Part shown: positions 27,589 to 35,864 of the stretch, piece after piece
How the letters are laid out: each line of letters starts with the position of its first letter
How positions within the stretch are numbered: position 1 is the first letter of the stretch
Assembly (NCBI GenBank): GCA_002723275.1
Contig: PBNZ01000019.1
Location: 62,001 to 126,000 of the forward strand
Direction: 5' to 3'
Length of the DNA: 64,000 nucleotides
Source of the DNA: Planctomycetaceae bacterium
GTDB taxonomy: Bacteria > Planctomycetota > Planctomycetia > Pirellulales > Pirellulaceae
Program-made: the position numbers and the translations under genes
Notes under the pieces: model-generated
The model's database searches: none
Seen by the model: only the letters and a program-made list of their open reading frames with translations
What the model was told of the DNA's origin: nothing

Positions 27589-29127
27589 ATGCAGGTTCGG
27601 TTGGCTCTGTTGGCATGGTTGCTGGCCATCAACGTCGGAGTTGCCCAAGAGCGGCCCAACGTGTTGTTGGTGATGTTGGATGATCTTGGCTACTCCGATC
27701 TCGGATGCTACGGAGCTCCGGTGATTCAAACGCCGACGATCGATCGTCTGGCGAAGCAGGGGGTACGCTTTTCACAGTTCTATAGCACTTCCAAATGTCA
27801 CAGTTCGCGAATCTGTCTGCTCACCGGAAAATATCCTTTTCAGGCAGGCAATCATGAGATGGATCGAGCCGTCACCATCGCTGAAGTGATGGGGCAAGCT
27901 GGTTATTTCACTGCGATGTCGGGCAAATGGCACTTGAACGGCGAACCGACTGACCGGGGGTTCCGGCGATACTTTGGGCACCTGTCGGGTGCCACCAATT
28001 TTTTTACGGGCGATGATACATTTCGTCTCAACGGGCAGCCTTGGAATGAGTTCGACGAGGACTTCTACACGACGGATGCGATTACCGATTACGCCATCCG
28101 ATTTGTGGATGAATCGATCGATGAAGATCAGCCGTTTCTGATGTATGTGGCCTACAATGCGCCGCATTATCCGCTGCAGGCTCCCGAAGAAGATGTGAAA
28201 AAGTACCGAGGTAAGTTTCGCCAGGGTTGGGATGAACTGCGCCAGCGGCGTTACCAGGGCTTGATCAAGCATGGGTTGATCGATGCCGACACCAGGTTGT
28301 CACCGCGCCCAGATTACATTCCCGCTTGGACGGAGCTGAGTGACGAGTGGCAAGATTGGGAAGACTATCGCATGGCAACCTTTGCTGCGATGGTGGATCG
28401 CGTTGACCAGAATCTGCATCGCATGGTTGAACATCTCAAGGCAAAGGGCGTTTGGGAAAACACGCTGTTTATGCTCTGCTCAGATAATGGTGCTTGTCCG
28501 TTCGAACGAACGCGAGGGAGAAATGAAGCACCTTGGGATCCGAAGTCTTATTGGACCTACGATGTCGGTTGGGCTCATGCTGGGAACACGCCATTCCGTT
28601 GGTACAAGCAAAATCAACACGAGGGTGGCATCTCGTCACCCCTGGTCGTGCACTGGCCACAAGGGATTCACGGTGAGCGTGGGCGCGTGATTCATGAGCC
28701 GAGTCACCTGATCGATCTATTGCCGACTCTTGCTGAGGTGGGGGATGCCGACATCCCAGAGGCAGTTGGCAACAAGCAACTCGAGCCCGTGCAGGGGAAA
28801 TCGCTTGCCCCGCTGTTTCGTGACGAAAGTCGAGAAGGTCACGATTGGCTTTACTTTCATTTCAACGACAATCGAGCGATCCGCCAGGGTGATTGGAAGC
28901 TCGTATCTGCCGAGTGGGGTCAGTGGGAGCTCTATGATCTTTCAAAAGATCGTACCGAATTGGACAACCTCGCCTCCCAGTATCCTGAGCGTGTTGAGCA
29001 ACTTCGACAACTTTGGTACAAGGCGGCTAAGGAAGTCGACGGAGTTCCGAAGCGTCTTCGAAGACCCGTGGATGATGTCGTTCCAACCTTTCCTCCTAAA
29101 CAAATGAGCCAGCGAGAATCGCGATGA
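27589..29127 (+). CDS. Secreted sulfatase, CHSSR type
   Basis: A 512-residue sulfatase with signal peptide (1-20, VGVAQ-ERPN). The metal block VLLVMLDDLGYSDLGCYG is canonical. The active-site motif reads Cys70-His-Ser-Ser-Arg74, so the third position is Ser instead of the Pro usual in CxPxR. SGKWHLNGEPTDRGF, MLCSDNGACPFE and EGGISSPLVVHWP complete the fold. The start ATG 27589 follows AAAGGTGA. The last four bases overlap the start of the DUF3472 gene (ATGA), indicating coupled translation. Substrate unknown. Confidence 0.94.
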   Translation: MQVRLALLAWLLAINVGVAQERPNVLLVMLDDLGYSDLGCYGAPVIQTPTIDRLAKQGVRFSQFYSTSKCHSSRICLLTGKYPFQAGNHEMDRAVTIAEVMGQAGYFTAMSGKWHLNGEPTDRGFRRYFGHLSGATNFFTGDDTFRLNGQPWNEFDEDFYTTDAITDYAIRFVDESIDEDQPFLMYVAYNAPHYPLQAPEEDVKKYRGKFRQGWDELRQRRYQGLIKHGLIDADTRLSPRPDYIPAWTELSDEWQDWEDYRMATFAAMVDRVDQNLHRMVEHLKAKGVWENTLFMLCSDNGACPFERTRGRNEAPWDPKSYWTYDVGWAHAGNTPFRWYKQNQHEGGISSPLVVHWPQGIHGERGRVIHEPSHLIDLLPTLAEVGDADIPEAVGNKQLEPVQGKSLAPLFRDESREGHDWLYFHFNDNRAIRQGDWKLVSAEWGQWELYDLSKDRTELDNLASQYPERVEQLRQLWYKAAKEVDGVPKRLRRPVDDVVPTFPPKQMSQRESR

Positions 29128-29999
29128 GTTCCTATTGTTTCCCTGTTTCCGTTTTGCATTGTTCGTTTCATTTGCTGGCAGTCGTTGTGACGCTTGCCGT
29201 TGTTACTGACGTTGAGGCCGTATCGCCGGAACTCGAGGGCATCGCATGCCGCTCCGTCCATCTGCAGTATCAGGCACCCAAGGGACTTGCGTTTTACAAT
29301 GAAGTCACCGTCGAAGAATCTCACGAAGGCACCTATTTTTGTGTCTGTGGATTTAATATGGGGTATTACGGAATTCAGGAGTTGCAGCGCGGCAAGAAAC
29401 TGTTGATCTTTTCGGTTTGGGATCCCGGTAACCAGAATGATCCTGATTCGGTCGACGTCGAAGATCGTGTTAAGTTGCTTCATCAAAATGAAGATGTACG
29501 GATCGGACGATTTGGTAATGAGGGCACCGGCGGTCAGTCGTTTTATGACTACGATTGGAAGGTTGGCGAAACCTATCGCTTCATGGTGACGGCAGAAGTT
29601 AAAGGCGCACGCACCGCTTTTGCCTCCCATTTCTTCCATCCGGAAAAGAAGGCCTGGATCCACCTGGTGACCTTTGAACGCAACTCCAACGGAGCGCCGC
29701 TCAGTGGCTACTATGCGTTTGTCGAAGATTTTCGTCGCAACCGTATTTCCGCAACAAAAAATCGTCGTGCTCAATTTACTCAGCCTTGGGTAAAGGGGCT
29801 CTCTGGAAAATGGCAGCCGGTCACCCAAGCACGCTTTACGGCAGATGGTAATCCGGTGATGAATATTGATGCGGGTCCGGAACCCGAGGGATTCTTTCTC
29901 AGTACTGGTGGGAAGATCGAAAATGAGCACACACCCTTGCGAGACCTGATGAAGATTCAGCCCGGACCACGTCCGATGGCGCTGCAGAAGCTTCCTTGA
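29124..29999 (+). CDS. Secreted DUF3472 domain protein coupled to the sulfatase
   Basis: A 291-residue exported protein. The N-terminal hydrophobic segment (about 10-31) is a signal peptide. The body matches DUF3472: GYYGIQELQRGKKLLIFSVWD, the RFGNEGTGGQSFYDYDWKVGETYRF-type block (split here as GNEGTGGQS and DYDWKVGETY), AWIHLVTFERNSNG, and GYYAFVEDFRRN. DUF3472 is beta-rich and common in secreted proteins with glycan-related neighbours; no enzymatic activity is known. ATGA overlap with the sulfatase implies a joint function, perhaps substrate binding. Confidence 0.85.
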   Translation: MSSYCFPVSVLHCSFHLLAVVVTLAVVTDVEAVSPELEGIACRSVHLQYQAPKGLAFYNEVTVEESHEGTYFCVCGFNMGYYGIQELQRGKKLLIFSVWDPGNQNDPDSVDVEDRVKLLHQNEDVRIGRFGNEGTGGQSFYDYDWKVGETYRFMVTAEVKGARTAFASHFFHPEKKAWIHLVTFERNSNGAPLSGYYAFVEDFRRNRISATKNRRAQFTQPWVKGLSGKWQPVTQARFTADGNPVMNIDAGPEPEGFFLSTGGKIENEHTPLRDLMKIQPGPRPMALQKLP

Positions 30000-30137
30000 G
30001 CCGCGTTCTCACACTCAAGTTCTTAATCTCGCCTTCGTTGCCGGAGATGACAGCGGTTGACCGCTGTACGGTCGTTCGTCATCCTTGTTGACTTGGTGGT
30101 GGCAACGGCAATCAAGTGGGTGTTGTTTCGAGGCATT

Positions 30138-31934
30138 ATGTCGCTGGTAAGTCTACAAGATGTTCAGATCGGCTTTCGTGGCCCTCTGCTGCTCGATGGT
30201 GTCAGTTGCCAGATCCATGAGAAACAACGCATTGGTTTGTTGGGTCGCAATGGCGCAGGAAAAACCACTCTCATGCGAATGTTGTGTGGTCAGATTGAGC
30301 CGGATCGAGGTGAGATTGTTGTTACGCCCCAGACCGGAATTTCCTGGTTGCCACAAGAGGTGCCTCGGGACTTAACCGGGAATGTTGAGGACATTGTCTA
30401 CGGTGGGTTGCCCGAGGACGACGAAGACGAGACCTGGCAGAAAGAGCAAAAGGTCGAACAGATCCTGTCTCGCATGAAATTGGAACCATCGGCGGCCTTC
30501 GAAAGCTTTTCCTCGGGAATGAAGCGCCGTGTGTTGTTGGCGCGTGCAATCGTCTCCGAGCCCGATGTCTTGCTCTTGGATGAACCGACCAACCATCTTG
30601 ATATCGAATCTATTAAATGGTTGGAAACCTTCTTGCTTCGTTGGCCGAAGACGCTTCTGTTTGTCACGCACGATCGAATGTTCTTGCGGAAGATTGCGAC
30701 TCGAATCCTGGAGATCGATCGCGGCCAGATATTTGATTGGTCCTGTGACTACGATACCTTTCTACAGCGCAAAGAGGCGGCGTTGGCAGCTGAGGAAAAA
30801 CAAAACGCTCTCTTTGATAAAAAGTTGGCCCAAGAGGAAGTTTGGATTCGGCAGGGGATTAAAGCTCGACGCACTCGCAATGAAGGACGAGTTCGCGCCC
30901 TAAAGAAGATGAGAGAAGCACGGCGGGAGCGACGTGAACAACCCGAAATCAGTCAACTTCAAATCCAAGAGGGACAACGGAGCGGGGGTCTGGTTGTCGC
31001 GGCCAAAAAACTATCGTTCGCATACGAAGATCAAAAGATCGTGGATGATTTCTCGACGATGGTTATGCGTGGTGACAAGATCGGAGTGATTGGAAAGAAC
31101 GGGGCCGGCAAGACGACCCTGTTGAAGATCCTGTTAGGAAAGCTGCAGCCCCAATCGGGAGATGTGCGATTGGGGACCAATTTGCAGATCGCCTATTTTG
31201 ATCAGTTGCGAGAACAATTACATCCTGAACGAACCGTTGAAGAGAACGTCGGGGATGGATACCAGACGATTCAGATTAATGGTGGGTCGAAGCATGTTTT
31301 GGGGTATCTGCAGGACTTCTTATTCACGCCAGAACGGGCGCGAACGGCCGTCAAGTTTCTGTCCGGTGGCGAGCGGAATCGCGTCTTGTTGGCAAAGCTG
31401 TTTGCCAAGCCAGCCAATGTCATTGTGTTGGACGAACCCACGAACGATTTGGATACCGAAACCCTCGAATTGCTCGAACAACGTCTCGTCGACTATCAGG
31501 GTACGGTGCTTTTGGTCAGTCACGATCGAGCGTTTTTGAATAATGTCGTCACCAGTACGATTGCGGTAGCGGATGGTCGAGCCAAGGAATACGACGGTGG
31601 TTATGACGATTGGTTCAGACAGGATCAGCAGGTGGTAACGGAAGAGTTCAAGCCTCCTCCCAAAGCCGCGGAAAAGCCAAAGAAACCAACCAAGGTTGCC
31701 GACTCTCAGCGAAAGTTGAAGTACAAAGAACAGCAAGAGTTGGCAGCTCTTCCACAAACGATCGAGTCGCTTGAAACCCAGATCGCCGACCTGCATGAGT
31801 TGATGGCTGATCCCGATTTCTATCAGCAAGCTGGGGATGTCATTGTCGAGAAACAAACACAACTCAAACAACTCGAATCCGAATTAGCTGAGGCATATAC
31901 CCGTTGGGAATTCCTGGAAGGACTCGGCTCGTAA
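30138..31934 (+). CDS. ABC-F family ATPase, Uup-like
   Basis: A 598-residue soluble protein with two ABC ATPase domains and no membrane segments. Domain 1 has GRNGAGKTT, signature SSGMKRR and LLLDEPTNHLD; domain 2 has GKNGAGKTT, LSGGERNR and VLDEPTNDLD. Between them is the charged ABC-F linker (about residues 210-285), and the C-terminus has a Lys-rich link and a coiled coil (IESLETQIADLHELM...LKQLESELAEAY), as in Uup. ABC-F proteins act on the ribosome; Uup also affects DNA stability. ATG 30138 precedes the first conserved strand and has GAGG nearby; upstream in-frame codons are not conserved-looking. Confidence 0.94.
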   Translation: MSLVSLQDVQIGFRGPLLLDGVSCQIHEKQRIGLLGRNGAGKTTLMRMLCGQIEPDRGEIVVTPQTGISWLPQEVPRDLTGNVEDIVYGGLPEDDEDETWQKEQKVEQILSRMKLEPSAAFESFSSGMKRRVLLARAIVSEPDVLLLDEPTNHLDIESIKWLETFLLRWPKTLLFVTHDRMFLRKIATRILEIDRGQIFDWSCDYDTFLQRKEAALAAEEKQNALFDKKLAQEEVWIRQGIKARRTRNEGRVRALKKMREARRERREQPEISQLQIQEGQRSGGLVVAAKKLSFAYEDQKIVDDFSTMVMRGDKIGVIGKNGAGKTTLLKILLGKLQPQSGDVRLGTNLQIAYFDQLREQLHPERTVEENVGDGYQTIQINGGSKHVLGYLQDFLFTPERARTAVKFLSGGERNRVLLAKLFAKPANVIVLDEPTNDLDTETLELLEQRLVDYQGTVLLVSHDRAFLNNVVTSTIAVADGRAKEYDGGYDDWFRQDQQVVTEEFKPPPKAAEKPKKPTKVADSQRKLKYKEQQELAALPQTIESLETQIADLHELMADPDFYQQAGDVIVEKQTQLKQLESELAEAYTRWEFLEGLGS

Positions 31935-32048
31935 ACGCAGAATGGAAATCGAGGTTGAGTTGTCCTTGATCCATAGAGCGAACTATTGTTTTTAGTTGAA
32001 CGCTCGCGATACTCACTGATCGTTTCTGCTCCGCTGTAGTGACTTTGT

Positions 32049-32054
32049 TATAAT
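32049..32054 (+). promoter_or_regulatory. Candidate -10 box (TATAAT) upstream of the DUF1080 gene
   Basis: A perfect TATAAT lies 43 bases before the preferred GTG start. No clear TTGACA is at the standard spacing. If this is the -10 element, transcription would begin near 32061, which excludes the ATG at 32058 as the start codon. Confidence 0.4.
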
Positions 32055-32096
32055 TCTATGCTGGATGATTCTTGTGCCGTAAAGAAAGGGCCTCTC

Positions 32097-32777
32097 GTGA
32101 CGAAGCGAAGTATGTGTTGTTGGAGTGTGGCAGTCGTTGTTTTGTTGGTGAGTGGACCGTCCTGGGCGACGGCCGATGAATGGGTTTCCATGTTCAACGG
32201 AAAGACATTGGCTGGTTGGACGCAGAAGAACGGAACCGCGACCTATGTTGTCGAGGACGGGGCCATTCTGGGAACGACAAACGACGGTAGTCCGAATTCC
32301 TTTCTTTGTAGCGTGAAGGAATACGGTGACTTTGAATTGGAGTTTGAGGTCAAAGTCGATTCGCAACTCAATTCAGGCGTTCAAATTCGATCTCAAACGA
32401 AGGATGAGGATGGCAATACGATCTACAACACGGGCCGTGTCAATGGACCGCAGGTAGAGATCGAAGCGAGTGGCGAGAATGGTGCTGAGGCGGGCTATGT
32501 TTATGGTGAGGCCACCGGTCGAGGCTGGTTGACGCCCCAATCGCGGCTCAAGCGACACAAGCATTTTGTCGATGGCGAATGGAATAAATACCGAATTGTC
32601 GCCAAGGGACCACGCATCCAGACCTTCATTAATGGGCAACCGATCGAAGATCTGAATGATCTTAACATCTACAAAACTCATCCGAAGGGCTTCATTGGAT
32701 TACAGGTTCATGGAATCGGCAAAGGCACAGGCCCCTATCAAGTAGCCTGGCGCAATCTGCGTATTAAAGAGCACTAA
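32097..32777 (+). CDS. Secreted DUF1080 (3-keto-disaccharide hydrolase-like) protein
   Basis: A 226-residue exported protein of the DUF1080 family, a LamG-like beta-sandwich common in planctomycetes and associated with cleavage of 3-keto glycosides or with glycan binding. Typical blocks are WVSMFNGKTLAGWTQKNG, YGDFELEFEVKVDSQLNSGVQIRS, NKYRIVAKGPRIQTFINGQP and KGFIGLQVHG. I prefer GTG 32097, preceded by AAAGAAAGG, which gives a clean signal peptide ending in SWATA-DE. ATG 32058, thirteen codons upstream, is the alternative but falls at the expected transcription start of the TATAAT box. A strong terminator follows at 32828. Confidence 0.88.
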   Translation: MTKRSMCCWSVAVVVLLVSGPSWATADEWVSMFNGKTLAGWTQKNGTATYVVEDGAILGTTNDGSPNSFLCSVKEYGDFELEFEVKVDSQLNSGVQIRSQTKDEDGNTIYNTGRVNGPQVEIEASGENGAEAGYVYGEATGRGWLTPQSRLKRHKHFVDGEWNKYRIVAKGPRIQTFINGQPIEDLNDLNIYKTHPKGFIGLQVHGIGKGTGPYQVAWRNLRIKEH

Positions 32778-32827
32778 TCCATCCGACTGGGTGTGCTTTT
32801 AAGTGTTCGTCGAACATCTGTCGCAGC

Positions 32828-32860
32828 AATCACCCGCCAGTGAATCGGCGGGTGATTTTA
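32828..32860 (+). terminator. Rho-independent terminator after the DUF1080 gene
   Basis: A perfect 10-bp GC-rich stem (ATCACCCGCC at 32829-32838 with GGCGGGTGAT at 32847-32856), extendable by one A-T pair, with an 8-base loop and a T run. It sits between converging genes and may serve both, but the T run favours the plus strand. Confidence 0.85.
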
Positions 32861-32868
32861 TAACGGTA

Positions 32869-34335
32869 TCATTCGTTGTCTGGCGACAGCGCGACTTGTT
32901 CCTCAGGTGCTTGTGCAACAAGTCGGCTGCGACTGTAGAGCGCGTAGTAAACGAGGCAGATGACAAGGAAGATTGAGGTTCCAATCACGCCCGGCAGATA
33001 ATCGCTGTTGGAAAAACAAGCCACCAGGGCGATGAGCGATAGAATGCCGCCGACAACAGCACCAGGGATGCCCAGCGGGCTGCGATAGGGTCGTGGAAGA
33101 TCCGGCCGATTAATGCGGAGTACGACGTAACTCACCATGACTAAGGCGTAGGAAATCACCGCGCCGAAGACCGCCATGTTTAACAGTGCTGCTCCTACTT
33201 TTCCTTCGCCATTGAATTCGATGACTGCGGCACAGGCCAGGCCGATCAAGGCGCCGAGAATCAACGCCCTTTGCGGACACTGCCAACGATTTACGGGCGA
33301 AATCCAACGTGGGAAATAACCTGCTCGCGATAACGAAAATAACACTCGTCCATAGGCGTAGACAATCGTATGGAAGCTGGCGATGAGTCCTGTAAGTGCG
33401 ATCAGTGTCAGGACGGTACTCGCGGTTCCACTTCCAAATACCGCTTGAAAGCCGTCAGCGAGTGGGGCTTCCGAGGTGCCGATTGCCGCTGCACCACCGC
33501 CCACTCCAGAGTTCAACACGAGCGTGAACAGCGATAGGCCGAGTAGGGTGACAATGCCCCAGATCAGCGCTTTGGGCATGTCGTTGACGACATCGTGGGT
33601 TTCCTCTGCCGCTAGCGGAAGTTGTTCAATGGCAAGGTAGAACCAAATCGCGAAGGGTAGAGCAGCGAAGACGCCCAGAAAGCCCTTTGGAAGTCCTGTT
33701 GCGGATTGGCCCTCGTTCGGTTCAACATTGAAAAGTAAGTCCCATTGAAAGCTGCCGTTGTAGATTGTCGCGATATAAAAAACGACGAGAACTGCTGCAG
33801 CTAAGGCGGTGATCACGAGACCTACTTTCAGCGTGAGTTCCACGCCGCGCAGATTGATCGCCACGAAGAGTGCGTAGGTCAGAGTCCACCAAATGAAGGT
33901 GATTCCAAAGGGTGGGTCATCGGATCCGAAAACAAGTGCGTTCAGATAACCTCCAATGCCCACAACAATGACGGCGGGTGTAATGACATACTCGATCGTG
34001 TCGGTCACCCCGCAGATGAATCCGGCGGTAGGTCCCATCGCATTTCGCACGAAGGAGTAAAATCCGCCTGCGTAGGGAAGTGCAGCCGAAAGTTCGGCAA
34101 TACTGAAAACCATGCAGACGTACATGATCGCCATTAACACCGTGGCGATCATCATTCCCCAGAATCCGCCCGCCGTCAGTCCGAAATTCCAGCCAAAGTA
34201 GTCACCGGAAATCACTGCCCCCACGCCCAACGCCCACAACAGTTTCCAGCCGGCGCTTTTTCGCAGTTGACGATCTGCCAGATATTGTTCGTCAACGTTC
34301 TCGTAACGGGCGACGCCACCCTCGTTCGACTTCAT
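32869..34335 (-). CDS. APC-superfamily permease, ethanolamine-permease type
   Basis: A 488-residue inner-membrane transporter with about 12 hydrophobic helices. The N-terminal block GVGAVISGDYFGWNFGL closely fits the ethanolamine permease branch of the amino acid/polyamine/organocation superfamily; PYAGGFYSFVRNAMGP and AYGRVLFSLSRAGYFP are further family marks. It is the last gene of a four-gene operon, 10 bases after the SDR stop, with a gamma-glutamyl-amine synthetase-like gene at the head. This context supports import of ethanolamine or a similar amino alcohol. Polyamine or amino acid transport cannot be excluded from sequence alone. Confidence 0.88.
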   Translation of the reverse strand: MKSNEGGVARYENVDEQYLADRQLRKSAGWKLLWALGVGAVISGDYFGWNFGLTAGGFWGMMIATVLMAIMYVCMVFSIAELSAALPYAGGFYSFVRNAMGPTAGFICGVTDTIEYVITPAVIVVGIGGYLNALVFGSDDPPFGITFIWWTLTYALFVAINLRGVELTLKVGLVITALAAAVLVVFYIATIYNGSFQWDLLFNVEPNEGQSATGLPKGFLGVFAALPFAIWFYLAIEQLPLAAEETHDVVNDMPKALIWGIVTLLGLSLFTLVLNSGVGGGAAAIGTSEAPLADGFQAVFGSGTASTVLTLIALTGLIASFHTIVYAYGRVLFSLSRAGYFPRWISPVNRWQCPQRALILGALIGLACAAVIEFNGEGKVGAALLNMAVFGAVISYALVMVSYVVLRINRPDLPRPYRSPLGIPGAVVGGILSLIALVACFSNSDYLPGVIGTSIFLVICLVYYALYSRSRLVAQAPEEQVALSPDNE

Positions 34336-34345
34336 GGAGGATTCC

Positions 34346-35122
34346 CTATGACTCAGGTGTTACGTAAGCAGAGGTGATTCCGCCATCAACGCGGAAATCC
34401 GTGCCTGTGACATAACTGGAGGCATCGGATGCGAGGAACAAAGCTGCTTCTGCCATTTCTTTTGCTTCGCCGAAGCGACCCACGGGGATATGGACAAGGC
34501 GGCGCTGCTTTTTGGCCTCCGTATCCAAAAACTTCATCAGGAGTTCCGTATGAAGGGGGCCCGGGCAGAGAGCGTTAACGCGAATGTTTTCACGAGCATG
34601 GACGATGGCCAGTTCGCGAGTCATCGCCAAGACGCCGCCTTTCGACGCGGTATAAGCGATCTGAGGCGTAGCCGCTCCCATCAGGGCAACGAACGATGCG
34701 GTATTGATGATCGAACCACCTCCCGCTCGACGCAACGCCGGAATGCCATATTTGCAACCGAGGAAAACACCCTTCAGATTGATCGCCATCGTCAACTCCC
34801 AAATGTCGAGCGATGTTGTTTCGGCATTGTCGTCTTGGGGGTGCATGATGCCTGCGTTATTGAAGATGACATTCAGCTTGCCAAAGGTTGATTCAGCCTG
34901 CTCAACCATTTGCCGGCAATCTGCTTCCTGAGCGACGTCAGCGTGGACGTAAATCGCTCGCCCATCTTCGGCTTCAATGTCCGAGACGGTCTGCTTGCCG
35001 GCCTCGTCGTCGATGTCGGTTGCAACAACGCTCGCGCCTTCTGCCGCGAATAGGAGTGCGGTGTGCCGGCCAATTCCACTCGATGCGCCGGTGATCAGAG
35101 CCACTTTATCTTTGAGTCGCAT
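34346..35122 (-). CDS. Short-chain dehydrogenase/reductase (SDR)
   Basis: A 258-residue NAD(P)-dependent classical SDR. The cofactor motif TGASSGIG is at 11-18, NNAG at about 88-91, catalytic Ser143, and Tyr157-x3-Lys161 (YTASK). Asp-Ile-Asp after the second strand (VVATDIDDEAG) suggests NAD preference. I start at ATG 35122, with AGGA upstream, rather than the TTG two codons earlier. In the operon it follows the amidohydrolase by 25 bases and precedes the permease by 10. Oxidation of the hydroxyl of a gamma-glutamylated amino alcohol is a plausible role, but this is inference. Confidence 0.92.
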   Translation of the reverse strand: MRLKDKVALITGASSGIGRHTALLFAAEGASVVATDIDDEAGKQTVSDIEAEDGRAIYVHADVAQEADCRQMVEQAESTFGKLNVIFNNAGIMHPQDDNAETTSLDIWELTMAINLKGVFLGCKYGIPALRRAGGGSIINTASFVALMGAATPQIAYTASKGGVLAMTRELAIVHARENIRVNALCPGPLHTELLMKFLDTEAKKQRRLVHIPVGRFGEAKEMAEAALFLASDASSYVTGTDFRVDGGITSAYVTPES

Positions 35123-35147
35123 GGGCAACGATCCTGTCTATAGGGGT

Positions 35148-35864
35148 CTATTGAATGGCAGTGCTGCGAGACTGCCGGACAATTTCGTTAAATAAGTTCT
35201 GTTGAGTCGGGTCTTGATCGGAGGTGAGTTCTGGGTGCCATTGAACGCCGATGAACCAGGGATGGCCGGTGAGTTCCACGGCTTCGATGACACCGTCAGG
35301 GGCTCGCGCTACAATGTGCATATCGTCGGTTACCTGATTTAGCGCTTGATGGTGCCATGACATCGTCTCCACGTTATTGGATTCCATAATGGCAGCGAGT
35401 CGTGAGTCTCGGTCGACTTCGATACGGTGAGGCGTCGGTTCGCGAGGAGGTTTGCGATGTTCAATAGAATCACCAAAATGATCTGGCAGATGCGGGTAGA
35501 GAGTGCCGCCCAGAGCGACGTTGGTGATCTGAATCCCTCGACAAATCGCCAAGGTGGGAATCTCCCGCTGAATCACCTCGCGTGCCAGCGATAATTCCAT
35601 CCGGTCGCGACCTTCGTCCACCATGTAAACCAATGGATGCGATTCGCCTCCATAGCATTCCGGTGCGATGTCGCCTCCGCCGGCAAGAATGAGACCGCTC
35701 AGATGCGGGAGTAGCGATTCGATCTGCTGTTCGCCGGGCGGAAGCAGTACCGGAATTCCACCAGCACGGCGCACGGATTCGATGTAGTTGACCGGTAAGG
35801 TCACCTCGTGGTTTTCGTTAGCCGCGTAGGTGGTGATACCGATGAGCGGTTCGATGCGCGTCAT
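35148..35864 (-). CDS. Class I glutamine amidotransferase-like gamma-glutamyl amide hydrolase (PuuD-like)
   Basis: A 238-residue cytoplasmic hydrolase of the peptidase C26/PuuD group. The nucleophile elbow AICRGIQ places Cys108, and GVQWHPE gives His210 and Glu212, completing the triad. LILAGGGDIAPECYG is the family's N-terminal signature. PuuD releases the carboxylate product and glutamate from gamma-glutamyl-GABA in putrescine degradation. Here the start codon overlaps the stop of the glutamine-synthetase-like gene by four bases, so the two act as a glutamylate-then-deglutamylate pair. Confidence 0.93.
   Translation of the reverse strand: MTRIEPLIGITTYAANENHEVTLPVNYIESVRRAGGIPVLLPPGEQQIESLLPHLSGLILAGGGDIAPECYGGESHPLVYMVDEGRDRMELSLAREVIQREIPTLAICRGIQITNVALGGTLYPHLPDHFGDSIEHRKPPREPTPHRIEVDRDSRLAAIMESNNVETMSWHHQALNQVTDDMHIVARAPDGVIEAVELTGHPWFIGVQWHPELTSDQDPTQQNLFNEIVRQSRSTAIQ

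Noticed and set aside
28932..29930. 332-codon minus-strand open frame opposite the sulfatase and DUF3472 genes
   Set aside because: It is antisense to two clearly identified genes, has no domain signature or ribosome binding site, and its composition is that of a reverse-complement shadow.
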